Assembly: GCA_034359265.1 (NCBI GenBank)
Contig: CP136890.1
Span: forward strand, 53,313,501 to 53,377,500
DNA: 64,000 bases
Source of the DNA: Canna indica
Lineage: Eukaryota; Streptophyta; Magnoliopsida; Zingiberales; Cannaceae
Reading direction: 5' to 3'
Shown here piece after piece: positions 31,961 to 43,860 of this stretch (position 1 is the first letter of the stretch; every line of letters begins with the position of its first letter). The position numbers and the translations under genes were made by a program. A model generated the notes under the pieces. It made no database searches, had not been told where the DNA came from, and was given only the letters and a program-made list of their open reading frames with translations.

Positions 31961-32950
31961 AAAATTTCTCATATTTGATATTCCACTTATATCCTTGAAT
32001 TTTCAATTTTATTTCTTATCTTTACCCCTCGTAAATTCAAAATCTAATTACCGTGTTTTCAAGTCCGTCCAAATTATTGTATACTAATCATATCATAAAT
32101 TACATATTTCAAGTTAAATAGAATCATGATATATATGTTAATAGGGTTGGTTTACTTCTATTTTTCCTTAATATGTAATTGTAATAATTTTGACTATTTT
32201 ATCAATAATTACAAATATAAATATCTATATGTTGAAATAATTTTAATCAATTATTTATTTGATAGTATATTCAAATTATAATTTTTCATTACTGCAATCA
32301 TTAATATCATTAAGAAAATTCTATTCATTTTTTATACTTTTTCTTTCTATTTGACTATATTCTTTTTTCTTGATCCATTTGATCTCACCATTTAATTTAA
32401 TTATCTTAATTATTAATTATATTTTTTATTTAAAATATTGAAGTTACATTTTTTGGGGTTTTGAAATATCATTTTTTGGTTTGTTATTAAAGAAAACTTA
32501 ATATAGTATTTCAAAAGCAAATAAATTTATAAAAATTAAAATAATTAAAATATCTTATTTCCTATTTTTTTTCAATTTGTTATCTTATATCTACATTATA
32601 TTTGATTTTTAACCATAAAAAGGTTACTATTTTTGTAATTTTTTTATTTTTGATTGTTGAAATCTATATAGATTTCTTTTTTAATGTATATAATTATTTT
32701 TTATATTACTTTTGTATTTATGAAATATAATTTTTCCTTTTTTTGAAAAAAGCTTAAATAATTTCACATTTCTTGTTTTTGAATTAATTTTCTATACTTA
32801 TAAAGTTTTAATTGATATACTTATTTTATATTTGCATTATATTTGATATTTACCCTTAAAAGTATTAATAGTTTACCATTTTATTTTTTCTATATTTTTT
32901 TGTTAAAACTCTATATAGTATTATTTTTTTTGAAATAGTTTTGATAATGT
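31961..32950. other. AT-rich stretch without recognised feature
   Basis: About 1 kb of very AT-rich sequence with no coding signal. Two 'TCTATATAG' strings (near 32664 and 32910) resemble Helitron 5' starts but in the wrong orientation for the 3' end at 30818. Confidence 0.5.
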
Positions 32951-34281
32951 GCATATAAGTGATGCTTGAATTTAGCATGGAGTTAGTCGGATTAGCGGGT
33001 TGCGGATCCGGGTTGTTGTGGGCGCGAATTAGGGTGTGGATAGGAGGGGATTATAAAATCCCCCCTTGTGGCTTGTGGCTCACCATTGGAGCCACACAAG
33101 CCAAGTAGGAGAGAGGAGCCGCCCCTCTCCCCTTTCCCTTCTCTTGGAGCCGCCGAGTGGAGCCAAGCCGAGAGCCTAGCCACCTTCCTTCCCCTATCAT
33201 CCTCCCTCTCCCTTGGAAACCAAGCCGCCGCCCTCTTCCCCCCTTCTTGGAGCCCCCCCCCCCCCTATCTTTCTTTGTCTTGGAGCCGAGTGCTTGAATG
33301 CCGGATTCGGAGGCCGCCGCTTGAAAGTCTTTCTCTATTTCTTCTTCCTAATCAACGTGAGTGGTTTTACCCCTCCTTTCTCATGTGTTTTTAGTGTTCT
33401 TGTGCCATTCTTGGAGGTTGAGAGTTCTTGTCAGATTTTTCCATCGTTTCTTGAAGTTTCTCGTCGTTTTCTCGTGTTACCATGAAAGAGGAGTCTGGAA
33501 TCCCCCAATGGGACTCGGCAGCCCTAGGTTTACCCTAGGGGTGCTCGGCCAAGGTGGAAGGAGTGCCCTCTAAGTATTCGATGAAATGCCTTGAATTGCT
33601 TACCAATTTAGGTTCTTGTAATGTTGATGCATGCTTTAAAATTAAATCTGTATTTTTTTTTTGGAATTTAATCATGTTTATAAAAAATAGGATTTTGATC
33701 TTGAAGCCATGGGTGTGCTTGATATGGGTTCTTGATCATGGAGTTGGATTCTTGTTTAAAAATTATCTTGATGCTTGCAAATCTTGGCTAAACAAACATG
33801 ATTTAATACTTGTTAATTTTGTCTCAATGTTATAATTCTGTTTTGAGAGTGATTAAGGATTTAATTTCTGTAAATTTCGGATTTATTTCATTGATGTGCT
33901 AGAAATTCTTTTGCTGAAAACTATTTGCTGAATTGTTGATTTAGGGCTGATTTTAAAATCCATATTGTGGTGTGTATAGTTTACTCAACATAGTCGTCTA
34001 ACCTATCATTTTGACCAGAAAACATAGTCTGGATCCATAGGATAAACATTGGGAGTCAGATTCGACTTGGGTGCACCAGTTTGGGGCTCAACAGTAAACT
34101 TAAAACAAAACCCTATTCTTGGCAAATAGAAATTTTAATTGAATAATTAAAATTTAAGGGGCAGTATAGTCTGTTAAGAGCCAACAAATTAAATGATATG
34201 CATGAAACAAACCTCATGGATTTATGACATTATGGGTCTAGGATTGTTCCCGAGTTTCTTTATATTAGGATAAGCTAGGAT
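32951..34281 (+). mobile_element. Gypsy family B LTR, internal fragment
   Basis: Aligns with the middle of the LTR at 60472-63130: a TATA box (33052-33059), a GAGCC-rich first-exon-like tract, donor-like AAC/GTGAGTGG at 33357, 'CAGCCCTAGG' text, then 'AACCTATCATTTTGACCAGAAAA'. It lacks the TGTAATAT start. At 34281 it is cut within the hairpin region by another family B LTR. Confidence 0.78.
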
Positions 34282-35936
34282 TGTAATATCCCAGATATTT
34301 AATTATATTCTTTTCCTTATGGTTATGTTGCCAGCCTAGCGGACTAGTTCGAGGTCGAGCCGAGTTGACTCATGGTCCGGTGCAAGCTTGCGAGTTCGGA
34401 TAAGTAGGATATTTGTTATGTGAATTTTGCTAGAATAAATAGATTTATTTAATTTTATGTTGCGTTGCATGATGGTTTAATTATGTGCATGTATTGGATG
34501 GTTATGTGGAGAATGGAATTAATTAAGTTATTTAACTAAGCGGGTTCGGGTTCGGCTTGAGACGGATGTCGATTGAATAACGGGTATAGCTGGGTTAGGG
34601 TTGATGAGGGAGTATAAAAACCCCTCCCCTTGGCTTGTGGCTCCCTATTTGGAGCCACGCAACCTAATTGAGAAGAGGAGCCAGCTAACAGCCAAGTCGC
34701 CAGCCGCCCCTCTCCTCTCTCCCCTTGGAGCTGCCGCCAGCAAGAGCCGAGCCGCTCAAGCCTTCCCCCTTCTCCTTCCTTTCCTTCTTCCTCCCCTTTG
34801 GAGCCGAGCCACGAGGAGCCAGCCGAAGCCAGCCCCTCTCTCATCCTCTCTCTCCCTCTCTCCTCAAGCCGGCGGCTTTAGGTGAGCCGCCGCCCCTTCT
34901 CTTCCCCTTCTTGGGTTGAGCCGTCATCTTTGAAGCCGAATTCGAGGACCATCATCTGGGATTTCTCCTTATTTCATCTTTTCTAATTACGTGAGTGCTT
35001 TTACCCTCATTCTTTCGAGTTTCTTCGAGTTCTTGAAGCCAATCTTGAAGGCTATTGAAATCTTGAATTATTTTTCGACGATTTCTCGAATTCTCGACGT
35101 GCTTTTTATGTGACATGTTTGAGGAGGCCCTAAACCCTTCCCTAAGGGGTTCAGCAGCCCTAGGACGGCCCTAGGGGTGCTCTGCCAAGGGTGGTGCAAG
35201 GATGCCCTCAAGGTGTTCGGTGAAATGCCTAAGTGAGGGATCTTGATTTTCTTGTAGTTTATATCTCAAATTGATGATTAAATGAGTTCTTTTATGATCA
35301 AGCATGCTTAGTATTTAATCTATGACTTTTGGAGAAAATCATATTTTATGAAAATTAGGATCTTGATGATGATGCCATGAAGGTTTTTGCAAGATGGTTT
35401 CTTGATTTAAATGCTTGATCTTAAAGATAGTTCTTGATAAAAGATGATAGTAGTGCTTTATAATCTTGTTTAAAAATATGGTTTTTTTGAGAATTATCTA
35501 AATTTTATCATTCTGAATTGTCATGGAATTAAGGACTTAATTTTTGTGAATTTTTGGATTTATTTTCATGACATGCTGAAAATTCAATGTTGCTGGAATT
35601 TTGTGTTGAGATGATAAATCTATGTTATTTTTTATAATACTTGCTGTGGTGGTTGTATTTCTCTGAACATAGTTGTGTAACCTATCGTTTCGACCAGAAA
35701 ACATAGTTTGGAAACCTAGGATACACTCTAGAGACCATACTCGGATTAGATACATTGGTTTCAGGCAAATCAGTAAGCTAAAACAAAACCCTAAAACAAA
35801 ACCTTAATTGTGGTGAACTAAATTTTAATTGCATAATTAAAATTGGGTAAAAGGGTCAGTATAATCTGTTATGAACCAACATGAGAAGTTTATGCATGAA
35901 ACAAAAACCACACGTATGACACTACGGGTGATACAT
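34282..35936 (+). mobile_element. Gypsy family B LTR, 5' part, nested in the previous one
   Basis: Starts TGTAATATCCC; TATA box 34613-34620; donor-like TAC/GTGAGTGC at 34991; 'AACCTATCGTTTCGACCAGAAAAC' near 35670. Similarity to 60472-62060 ends near 35936, where gypsy F integrase begins in the opposite orientation, so the 3' third is missing. Confidence 0.82.
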
Positions 35937-36502
35937 TGAAGACCGGGTGTACTCTGCTCAGGCTAGGAGCTAATGCCAGCTCATAGGCCACCTCGCCCCT
36001 CCGCTTGAGGATGGGAAAAGGCCCAATGTACCTAGGGCTCAGCTTTTCCTTCTTCCCAAATCGGACCACCCCTTTCACAGGGGAGACCTTCAGAAAGACT
36101 AAATCACCCTCAGCGAATTCCAATTCCCTAGCCTTCTTGTCGGCATACATTTTTTGTCGACTTTAGGCCGCCAGCAATCTTTCCTTTATGGCCTTCACTT
36201 TCTCTACCGCTTCCTCAACCAGATTAGGGCCCACCATGAGTGATTCCCCGACCTCAAACTAGCCCACCGGAGACCTACACCATGCCAATGCTACTGTAAT
36301 AGCTATTGTTGTAGGCGAACTCTATCAGCGGTAGGTGCCTTTCCCAATCGTCAGCCATATCTAGGACGCATGCTCTCAGCATGTCCTCCAAAGTTTGGAT
36401 TGTCCTCTCTGACTGCTCATCAGTCTGTGGATGGAAAGCTGTGCTGAAACGCACCTGGGTACCGAAGGCTTCCTGGAAGTACTGCCAAAACCGAGCTCTG
36501 AA
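35937..36502 (-). pseudogene. Gypsy F integrase, C-terminal part
   Basis: Reads 'DKKARELEFAEGDLVFLKVSPVKGV', 'GKKEKLSPRYIGPFPILKR', 'YELALAPSLSRVHPVFN' (the GPY/F-type module), stopping at the LTR junction. The chromodomain that should follow is absent. Upstream on the same strand (36502 to 36150) the DDE core continues with stops. Confidence 0.82.
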
Positions 36503-36832
36503 CTAGGTACCGCGGTCGGATATAATCATCACCGGTATACCATGGTATGCCACAATCTTATCCAAGAATAGTCGGGCGTACTGTTCTGCATAGAAGGTAG
36601 TCTTCACTGGTAAGAAATGTGCGGTCTTGGTTAACTGGTCCTCTACCATCCAAATGGAATCAAAACTGCCTTTTGACTTAGTCAACCCAGTCACTAGATC
36701 TATGGTGACTTTCTCCCACTTCCACTCGGGCACCTCGAGGTTTTGCAGTAGTTCCGCAGGCTTAAGGTGTTCGGCCTTCACTTGTTGGCAGACCAGACAT
36801 TTGGAGACAAACTCTGCTACCTCTCTTTTCAT
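36503..36832 (-). pseudogene. Gypsy F integrase, zinc-finger and first catalytic part
   Basis: Follows the 543-aa frame after a TAG at 36842, replacing a conserved Trp codon. 'CLVCQQVK' gives the Cys pair of the HHCC finger. 'EKVTIDLVTGL' holds the first catalytic Asp and 'IISDRGT' the second. Directly after, a conserved Gln is TAG (near 36505). The catalytic Glu motif 'QSERT' is still readable further on (about 36400). Confidence 0.82.
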
Positions 36833-36841
36833 ACCCTTCCA

Positions 36842-38473
36842 CTAGTAATGCTGTCTTAAATCCCGGTACATCTTGGTGGCCCCCGGATGCATCGTATAAC
36901 TGGAACGATGACCCAATTCCAGGACTTGCCTATGCACCTCAGCCATATCTGGCACCACGATCCAGTCCTTGAACCTCAGTACACCATCTGAGTCCAACCT
37001 GAAACCGTTCTCCGCATCGCCTCTCTGCTCCAAATCCTTGGTCAGCGCACGAAAGGCATCCTCCCCCTGCGCGGCACGCAGCATGTCCACCAGCATGGAC
37101 TGTACCCGCAGGTGTGCCACCAGGGCACCTGAAGCTGACACTGATAAGGTTGTACCCCCATTTAGGCACAATGCCAATTGTCGAGCTAGAGGCCTCCGCT
37201 TAACTTCCAAATGAGCCAAACTGCCCATGGATTTTCTGCTCAGAGCATCTGCTACCACATTTGCTTTCCCCGGATGATACATAATGGTGCAATCATAATC
37301 CTTTAGGAGCTCTAGCCACCTCCTCTTCTTGAGGTTCAGCTCCTTTTGGATAAGCAAGTACTGGAGGCTCTTGTGATCCGTGTAGATCTCGCAAGTCTCC
37401 CCATACAGGTAGTGCCGCCAAAGCTTCAGTGCAAAGACCACTGCTTCTAGCTCTAGGTCATGCGTTGGATAGTTCTTTTCATGAACTTTCAGCTGGCGGG
37501 ACGCATAAGCTATGACTCTGCCAAACTGCATCAGGACGTAGCCCAGGCCAACCCGAGAGGCATCACAGAAGACTACAAACCCTCCTGAGCCGGAAGGTAC
37601 AACCAACATGGGTGTAGATGTCAAACATTCCTTGAGCTTCTGAAAGGTCACCTCGCATTTGTCATCACAAGTGAACCTGACCTTTTTCTGGGTCAACCGA
37701 GTCAAAGGGGCTACAATTCTAGAGAAGTTTTCCACAAACTTCCGATAGTACCTGGCCAAACCAAGAAAACTGCAGAACTCAGTCACGCTAGTCGGTCGTT
37801 TCCAGCTCTGCACCACTTCTACCTTGGTAGGATCTACCGTTATCCCTTCTTTGGACACTACATGGCCTAAGAACCCTACACTTTCCAACCAAAATTCGCA
37901 CTTGGAAAATTTTGCAAACAAACGGTGCTCTCTGAGGGTTTCCAGGACCATTCTCAGGTGCTTAGAGTGCTCTTCCTCACTCTTGGAGTAAACCGGAATG
38001 TCGTCAATGAAGACGATCACAAAGCTGTCCAGGTACTCCTTACATACCCTGTTCATTAGGTCCATGAAGGTAGCAGGTGCATTGGTTAGGCCAAAGGACA
38101 TCACTAGGAACTCATAGTGACCGTAGCGAGACCTAAAGGTCGTCTTAGGCACATCGCAGTCCCAGATTCTCAACTGATGATACCCGAACCTTAGGTCTAT
38201 CTTTGAAAACCATTGTGCCCCCTGCAGTTGGTCAAACAGATCATCTATCCTTGGCAGTAGGTAACGATTCTTGACAGTCACCTTGTTCAGCTGCCTATAG
38301 TCGATGCACATGCGCATCGACCCATCCTTCTTCTTCACTAAGAGAACCGGGGCACCCCAGGGTGACACGCTCGGCCGGATGAAACCTACGTCTAGCATTT
38401 CTTGCAATTGCACCTTTAACTCCCTGAGTATGGCCGGTGCCATTCTATAAGGTGGAATGGAAATTGGTTTCAC
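36842..38473 (-). CDS. Gypsy F reverse transcriptase, RNase H and integrase finger start (543 aa)
   Basis: Longest open frame of the window. RT: '[19 protein letters not shown]', '[14 protein letters not shown]', Asp93 in 'KIDLR', and 'FIDDIPVYS' at 155-163, where the usual Leu is Pro. RNase H: Asp304 ('FCDASR'), Glu341 ('HDLELEA'), Asp366 ('YTDHKSL'), Asp409 ('VVADALSR'). It ends in the integrase HHCC finger ('HRSSYTMH') at a TAG. It would reverse-transcribe element RNA, but protease, later integrase and gag around it are broken. It is in frame with an upstream stretch (38794-38480) except for a stop. Confidence 0.9.
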   Translation of the reverse strand: MKPISIPPYRMAPAILRELKVQLQEMLDVGFIRPSVSPWGAPVLLVKKKDGSMRMCIDYRQLNKVTVKNRYLLPRIDDLFDQLQGAQWFSKIDLRFGYHQLRIWDCDVPKTTFRSRYGHYEFLVMSFGLTNAPATFMDLMNRVCKEYLDSFVIVFIDDIPVYSKSEEEHSKHLRMVLETLREHRLFAKFSKCEFWLESVGFLGHVVSKEGITVDPTKVEVVQSWKRPTSVTEFCSFLGLARYYRKFVENFSRIVAPLTRLTQKKVRFTCDDKCEVTFQKLKECLTSTPMLVVPSGSGGFVVFCDASRVGLGYVLMQFGRVIAYASRQLKVHEKNYPTHDLELEAVVFALKLWRHYLYGETCEIYTDHKSLQYLLIQKELNLKKRRWLELLKDYDCTIMYHPGKANVVADALSRKSMGSLAHLEVKRRPLARQLALCLNGGTTLSVSASGALVAHLRVQSMLVDMLRAAQGEDAFRALTKDLEQRGDAENGFRLDSDGVLRFKDWIVVPDMAEVHRQVLELGHRSSYTMHPGATKMYRDLRQHY

Positions 38474-38479
38474 CCCGGG

Positions 38480-38794
38480 CTACAGTTCAATGCAAAAATC
38501 AACTTTCCTTCTAGGCGGCAATCCTGGCAATTCCTCGGGAAACACATCAGGGAATTCACAGACCACTGGGGTTCCGCTGACATTCCTTGCCTCACCCCTT
38601 TCCTCCTCGGCCACAAATACAAAGGCTAGGAAGGATTGGCAGCCGCCCCAAAGCAGCTTACGAGCCTTCAGGGTTGAAATGACCCCTATCGGCTTGCTAC
38701 CTCCCTCCCCTTGGATGGTGAACTGCGGCAGCCCAGGCTTATTAAACATCACTATTTTAGCTCTACAATCCAACATCGCAAAGTTCTCTGCCAA
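38480..38794 (-). pseudogene. Gypsy F protease-RT connector
   Basis: 'MAENFAMLDCRAKIVMFNKPGLPQF', 'KARKLLWGGCQSFLAFVF', 'CEFPDVFPEELPGLPPRRKVDF': the standard linker in chromoviral Pol between protease and RT. Closed by stops at both ends. Confidence 0.8.
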
Positions 38795-38821
38795 CTAGTC
38801 CATGCCAAGGATGACATCAAG

Positions 38822-39106
38822 CTAAAGAGTGGGTAGGAGTGTCAAATGCGCACTCAGCACAAGGCCGCAAATGAGCACTTCACAGCCTTGGTATATAGAA
38901 TCTGCTAGGATTGCATCGCCCGTTGGCGTTGATACTATCAATGGCCTGTTGAGCATGGAAGGTGACATTGGCAATTTCGTAGCAAATTTGGCAGACACAA
39001 ATGAGTGTGTGACACCCAGATCAAATAAAACATATGTAGCAGACGAACATACTAAAATAGTACCTGCCACCACTGCTTTGGACGCCTCTGCCCCATCATG
39101 GTTCAT
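38822..39106 (-). pseudogene. Gypsy F protease
   Basis: 'YVLFDLGVTHSFVSAKFA' is the retropepsin active-site tract of plant Ty3 elements, in which the usual D-(S/T/P)-G-A-T is here DLGVT. Then 'LIVSTPTGDAIL' and 'GCEVLICGLVLSAHL'. The flap and remaining core are present but the active site looks altered. Confidence 0.75.
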
Positions 39107-40345
39107 AGCATATACCCGAGCAGGCGGCCTCTCTGAATGACTGGTCTATGGCCCCTTATTCTATGTCTGGCCCCTTTGCCCCCTCTGAGCTACTGACCCC
39201 ACTGACATAGGTGTCTTTCCCTTAGACTGCTCAGGCTTCTGGCCATTCCCTCAGGACAGTCCTTCTTGAAGTGCCCGACTCGACCGCACTTGAAGCAGGC
39301 ATTTGTGCAACTAAGGCAGGATCCCTAGTGCCTCCGACTGTAGCTGCCACACTGTGGCGCCTCTGATCTCTGAGAACCACCTCCTAACATTGCCGGCCTC
39401 ACTGACCCGGTCCCTGACTGGTAGAACCCTATGACCGAAACTTCTTCTTAGCTGGCCTGTCATTCCTCTCAAACGGCACTAAGGCTTCTTTCCGCAGAGC
39501 TTCATCCACTACCCGAGCCAGAGTAGAATCCTCAGTGTAGTGGATAAGCCTGCCAACTATGGCCTCGGACCTACCACGAACCTCTTGACCCTGGCGGTCT
39601 TAGATGCCACTAGGGTTGGATGGTATTTTGAGAGACGATTGATCTCCATCTCATGTTCTGACACTAACATGCCTCCAGACTAGCACAACATCTCAAAATC
39701 ACGAGCGCGCTTGTCGTGAACACTCATAGGTAGGTACTGCTCCTCCACAGCCGCCCTGAATTCCTCCCACGTGGGAGGTGGTGCGTCAGCTGCCCTGCGG
39801 GCCCTCCAAGTGTGCAGCCAGACCTTTGCCGATCCCCTCATCTAAAGACCGACCATATGAGCAGCTGCCTCTGATGAACACCCTAGCTCCATGCATAACT
39901 CGTAGCAATCCCCGAAGAATTCAATCACTTCCACCTGACGATCTGTTCCTGTGAACTCTGGTGGCTTCAGTGTGACGAAATTTGCATAGGTTGGGCTCCC
40001 TGGAGTTTTGACCACGGGTGCTGTCATCTCTACCACTTCTGGTACCACTAGAACTACGGGCACTGGCTGTGGCAGTGGCTGCTGAGGCTATTACTGCTGC
40101 TGCATCTGCTGTCTTAGTTCCTGCTCGCTGAGGAGCACCTCAGTAAACTGATTCACCTGAGCCTGCAGTTGAGCAACCGCTGACTCTTGCCCCTGATCCT
40201 CAGACAACTCCCTATCTCTACCCCGGGCCCGGCCTCGGCCTCCACCTCGGCCTCTCCCCCGGCCTCCACCTCGGCCTCGCCCCCGGCCTCGACGTTCTAT
40301 CGAGTTACTGCCACTGCCGCTCAAGGCAGCATTTGGAGCCTCCAT
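39107..40345 (-). pseudogene. Gypsy F gag
   Basis: Start at 40345: 'MEAPNAALSGSGSNS', then a long (RG)n tract, a Gln-rich coiled region, stop near 40090. It continues at 40063 with 'YANFVTLKPPEFTG', 'CYELCMELGCSSEAAA', 'WLHTWRARRAADAPPPT', 'EEQYLPMSVHDKRA'. The zinc-knuckle region (about 39300) and the link to protease have many stops. The RG tract is encoded by alternating CGG/GGC-type codons and is locally repetitive (40210-40290). Confidence 0.82.
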
Positions 40346-40560
40346 TGCACTATCACAAAAAAGAAAAGAGGTTGCTTGTCACATAATAATTTCTTAACAT
40401 AAACTTTTTTAAAAAAAAATTACTAACCGCATGGTGCGCTGAGTGCAGGAGTGGTCGCCCGATCTCGTAGTTATGTTTACTAGAAGTCCTAGAAGTTATG
40501 TCATCTCCTAGCTAAGTTTCCATATATGTTGAGCATCTCGCAACGTCCCACATGTTATCT
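40346..40560 (-). other. Gypsy F leader
   Basis: Between the gag start and the presumed 5' LTR, with an A-run at 40410-40419. A decayed primer site may lie near 40549-40565 (minus TGTTAGATAACATGTGG against the usual TGGTATCAGAGCATGTGG). Confidence 0.4.
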
Positions 40561-41990
40561 AACATTATACACTACCTTGGGTGAGAAATTCCATGTACCG
40601 ACCTTGGAATTCCACCCATGAACATTTTAGGACAGCGTGTGTAATCTAAACAAAAGTAAGCATACTTTACAACATCTACTATATAAAGCCACGAGATTCA
40701 TACATAAACAATTATACACTACCTTTAGAATTAAACTCAATAAGAAATAATTTATCTAGCATGGCAAGGTAGCAATGAATTCAACAATGCATGAAATAGT
40801 AAGCATGGTAATCTAATATATCATTTCAAAAATTAAAGATGAATGAGCTAAGGATGGTCATTAAGCTAGCATTCCTACAATTTCATAAATCAATAAATTT
40901 ACTTACTATGGTTAGTGTTCTTCCTAAGTATCATTATGTTTCTATAGTTTTAACATTCTAACCATGGAAGTTTCCATCTAAAGCTTACCCTCTCCCTCCC
41001 CCTAGGCTTGGCCGAGCCTTGAGCAAGGTGAACCATGCTCGGCCATCCCTCTTAGGGTAGGAAAGGGAAAAGGAGAATTTATCCCCGACCCTAATTCTTT
41101 GTCTTCGCTGTTACTAAATTTTATGTGGACTAGTTTGCCCCTTCCCCTACACATGGCCGAACATTTCTCATGAGGATTAGGGTTCATTCGGCCACAATCT
41201 AAGAGTCCTAGGGAAGACATGCTTCATAACACGTGAAATCGACGATTAAGAATGCTCTATTGACAAACTTAAGATCATCTAAGGGCCTTACTTCCGTCAA
41301 GGGAATTGGGGAAAATTTTGGCATGACCTTTCCCCTTTTCCCATGATTCGGCAGCCCTAGCATTTGAGAAATCGATGAGGAAACAAAACGATCCGACAAG
41401 GATTGATAAAAAACTATGTATACACCACTACAAAACCTCGATTCGTCGGAAAATCACGAGAAGACACAATCCTATCACCACTAAGGGTTCCGCTACCCGC
41501 CTCCCCCATTTCTTCAAAACAAACCACTCACCTTGATTGATGAGAATGAAAGATTGGATGACGACAACTTCAAATTTTCCAGCGATGGTGTGAAATCTCT
41601 GATCGACAAAATCCCCTTTCCCTTGCTTCTTCTCCCCCTCTCCTATGCGCTGCCTTGTGCGACTCCAAGATGAGTCGCACGGCAGGATGGATGAGGGATT
41701 TTAATCCCTCATCAAACCTTCCTTAATGGCCCTTGACTCTAATTCATGACTCGACTAAACCCGAGCTCGACTTGGTTTCCGACTCTATCCACAACACGAG
41801 TTGACTTAACTCGATTAAGGTATAAATGCATAAAAGGAAAGATTCATTTGCCCAATTAGATTGCATACATCATTACTCGAGTCATACCTTTTTACTCGAG
41901 GCGATCCTGAGACTCGACTCAACTACCCTCGAGTTCGGCGCGCTGCACCAAAACAAATTTTTATATTTGGAAATTTTCCCGGGTCTTACG
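40561..41990 (-). mobile_element. Gypsy F 5' LTR (approximate)
   Basis: Minus orientation, with the start read as CGTAAGACCCGGG at 41990, probably a mutated TGTAAGACCC. It contains 'GATGAGGGATTAAAATCCCTCATCC' (near 41690), resembling the LTR TATA region, and an 'AAGCTTACCCTC' donor-like area. It inserted in the Copia G gag. The partner LTR is missing because the 3' side of the element is truncated at 35936. Confidence 0.55.
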
Positions 41991-42136
41991 TTAGGCTTTT
42001 GCTCGGTTCCATCTGTCTTTGTGGTAGGAGTATAGACAATCTCAATAGTATCCCAGCAACAGTCGTCTAGAGACTTGATGAAAGATCTCATACGTGCTTT
42101 TCAATATGCATAATTTTTTCCTATCATCAAAGGTGT
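41991..42136 (-). pseudogene. Copia G gag, N-terminal scrap
   Basis: Minus strand 'MRSFIKSLDDCCWDTIE', then 'TPTTKTDGTEQKPN', resembling the start of Copia gag (DUF4219). It is cut at 41990 by the gypsy F LTR. A primer site and LTR lie directly upstream. Confidence 0.65.
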
Positions 42137-42148
42137 GCTCTGATAGCA
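42137..42148 (-). other. Primer-binding site of Copia G
   Basis: TGCTATCAGAGC on the minus strand, one mismatch to the initiator tRNA-Met site, two bases inside the LTR end. Confidence 0.8.
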
Positions 42149-42150
42149 AT

Positions 42151-42957
42151 TGTCAGGACAGTCTCTTTGGAAACTTTCTGCTAAGAGTCAGTTGCAACTC
42201 ATGATATGGGAACTGATTTAAAAAAGAGTGAGTATCAGATATAGAGATAAAACAAAAACACACTAACACACAGAGAATTTGTTTACGCACTTCAGTACTA
42301 AAGTGAATCAAAAATAAAAAAAAGCACTTCTTGCTATTACAAGTACTAACCACTTGCCAGTCTATGACAACTCAATCATAGAGTTATGTCCTCCACACAA
42401 TCTCTGTGTTGTAGTGAGTTCAACCCAAATCCCACCATGATATGAAGTTGATTTGTAGAAGATTGTTGCCACCGATCCACACACACTCTCAATAGTGCAA
42501 TATCCTCATAATTTTTGGCAACCTTGTTTAGCGCATAGGAGTGGATACCTTTCACATTTTCTCGCTCTTCTTTTATAGGGACAACAAAGCATCATCCATA
42601 AATGTCGTTGAGTTCATAACTCCATAACCTCAACTACTTATCATCTCAATAGTCAGCCATTAATCCACAAGAAAACGCCTAGCCCATTATCATTATGATG
42701 ACCACTTCTCTTCCAACATAAATGACCAAGCTCACAAAGTAATTAAATATAAATACACATACAAATAATATGTATCACAAGAATATTATATATATATATA
42801 TACTATATCAATAATCACAACATCATAAAATCATCATCACAGCAGTACAATCTCCACAACCAACAATAGCAATTGCAACTAACTAAAAATTGAACAATAA
42901 CTGGAACACCTTTTGCCAAATATAGCTAACATAGAATTAATAAGCCAAACATCAACA
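42151..42957 (-). mobile_element. 5' LTR of Copia G
   Basis: Plus-strand TGTCAGG...ATCAACA; on the minus strand it starts TGTTGATGTTTGGCT and ends CCTGACA. 807 bp, AT-rich, with an (AT)n run at about 42787-42801. No partner LTR in the window. Confidence 0.75.
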
Positions 42958-43860
42958 CACCACCCCATATTTATGTGCGGAGTTTATCTCACTCTTCTTG
43001 TACAATCTCTTTATCCAGGAGTCTCTGGCCATTGCAGTATGCATTTTTGAATGTGATTCATAAAGAGCATTTTTGGAAAAAAGATTTAAGATGCAAGAAT
43101 CTACACTTTCATGACTTGATTAACCTGGATGAGATAAAGAGTGGTGAAAGAAGTTGATTGCACGACAACTGCATATGGAAGGGTAAATTAATGGTCAAAC
43201 CACTAACCTTATGATATTTGGGTAGTCATGGTGCTTGGCTAGAAGTCTCTCTTGCCTTGTATAAGTAAATTTATTCATTATGAATGAATAATAATTTGAA
43301 TAGTTTAAATTATGAAATTCCACTTTAGTTAGAATTATAATTCACTGTATACTCAACATGTTTCAAATATCCATAAGGTCAGACAACATATAGGAATGAT
43401 ACAAAGGTAAGATAACAATGACATATATGGCATGAGATGTCATTAGGTCCATGAGAAAGAAGAGAGAAGATGACTTGCGAGGCACATGAGATGGATTTGA
43501 TCCATCTAGTTGAGTTCACTTGTTGGACTTAAACCCGAGGACCTATTATATGGATTTGATCCATCTTGTTATAAACCCGTGGGCCCATGAGATGGATTTG
43601 ATCCATCATGAGCCCACTTATTGGTTTGAAACCCTAACCCTAGGAGTATTTATTTGCACTCCTAGGGTGCAGCGGTTAGTAGTGTGTCGTAGGCCAATGG
43701 AACAATATTATCATTGTAGTTTTTCCTTTTGAATAATCAGAACATTTACTTTATCTTGCTATCCATTATGAGCATGTTTGACTTGATAAGAGATTCCCTA
43801 AATAATTAACTTCGCTTAATGGTCATCAAGTAGGGAGACTTGATAGTAAAACCCTAAGGG
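42958..43860. other. Unclassified 0.9-kb stretch
   Basis: No protein similarity recognised. It holds three copies of the near-palindrome ATGGATTTGATCCAT (43491-43505, 43550-43564, 43592-43606) and an inverted pair 'CCCTAGGAGTATTTATTTGCACTCCTAGGG' (43641-43670) with a possible TATA-like core, so it may be an unrecognised LTR. Confidence 0.5.

Noticed and set aside
31128..32087. A series of similar plus-strand frames ('VPNPS...' repeats) that could be a repeat-protein gene.
   Set aside because: They follow the minisatellite period and shift frame between units. No protein family fits.
32660..32920. TCTATATAG strings as a Helitron 5' end partnering 30818.
   Set aside because: They point in the plus direction, whereas the 3' end at 30818 is on the minus strand. 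AT-rich context makes chance matches likely.
33068..33573. Pro/Ser-rich overlapping frames of about 100 aa, also at 34601-34919 and 60789-61178.
   Set aside because: All lie in the GAGCC-rich leader part of family B LTRs and overlap in several frames, typical of GC-rich non-coding text.
43628..43645. 'AACCCTAACCCTAGG' as a telomere-like repeat.
   Set aside because: Only about two units of CCCTAA, within other sequence. Not an array.
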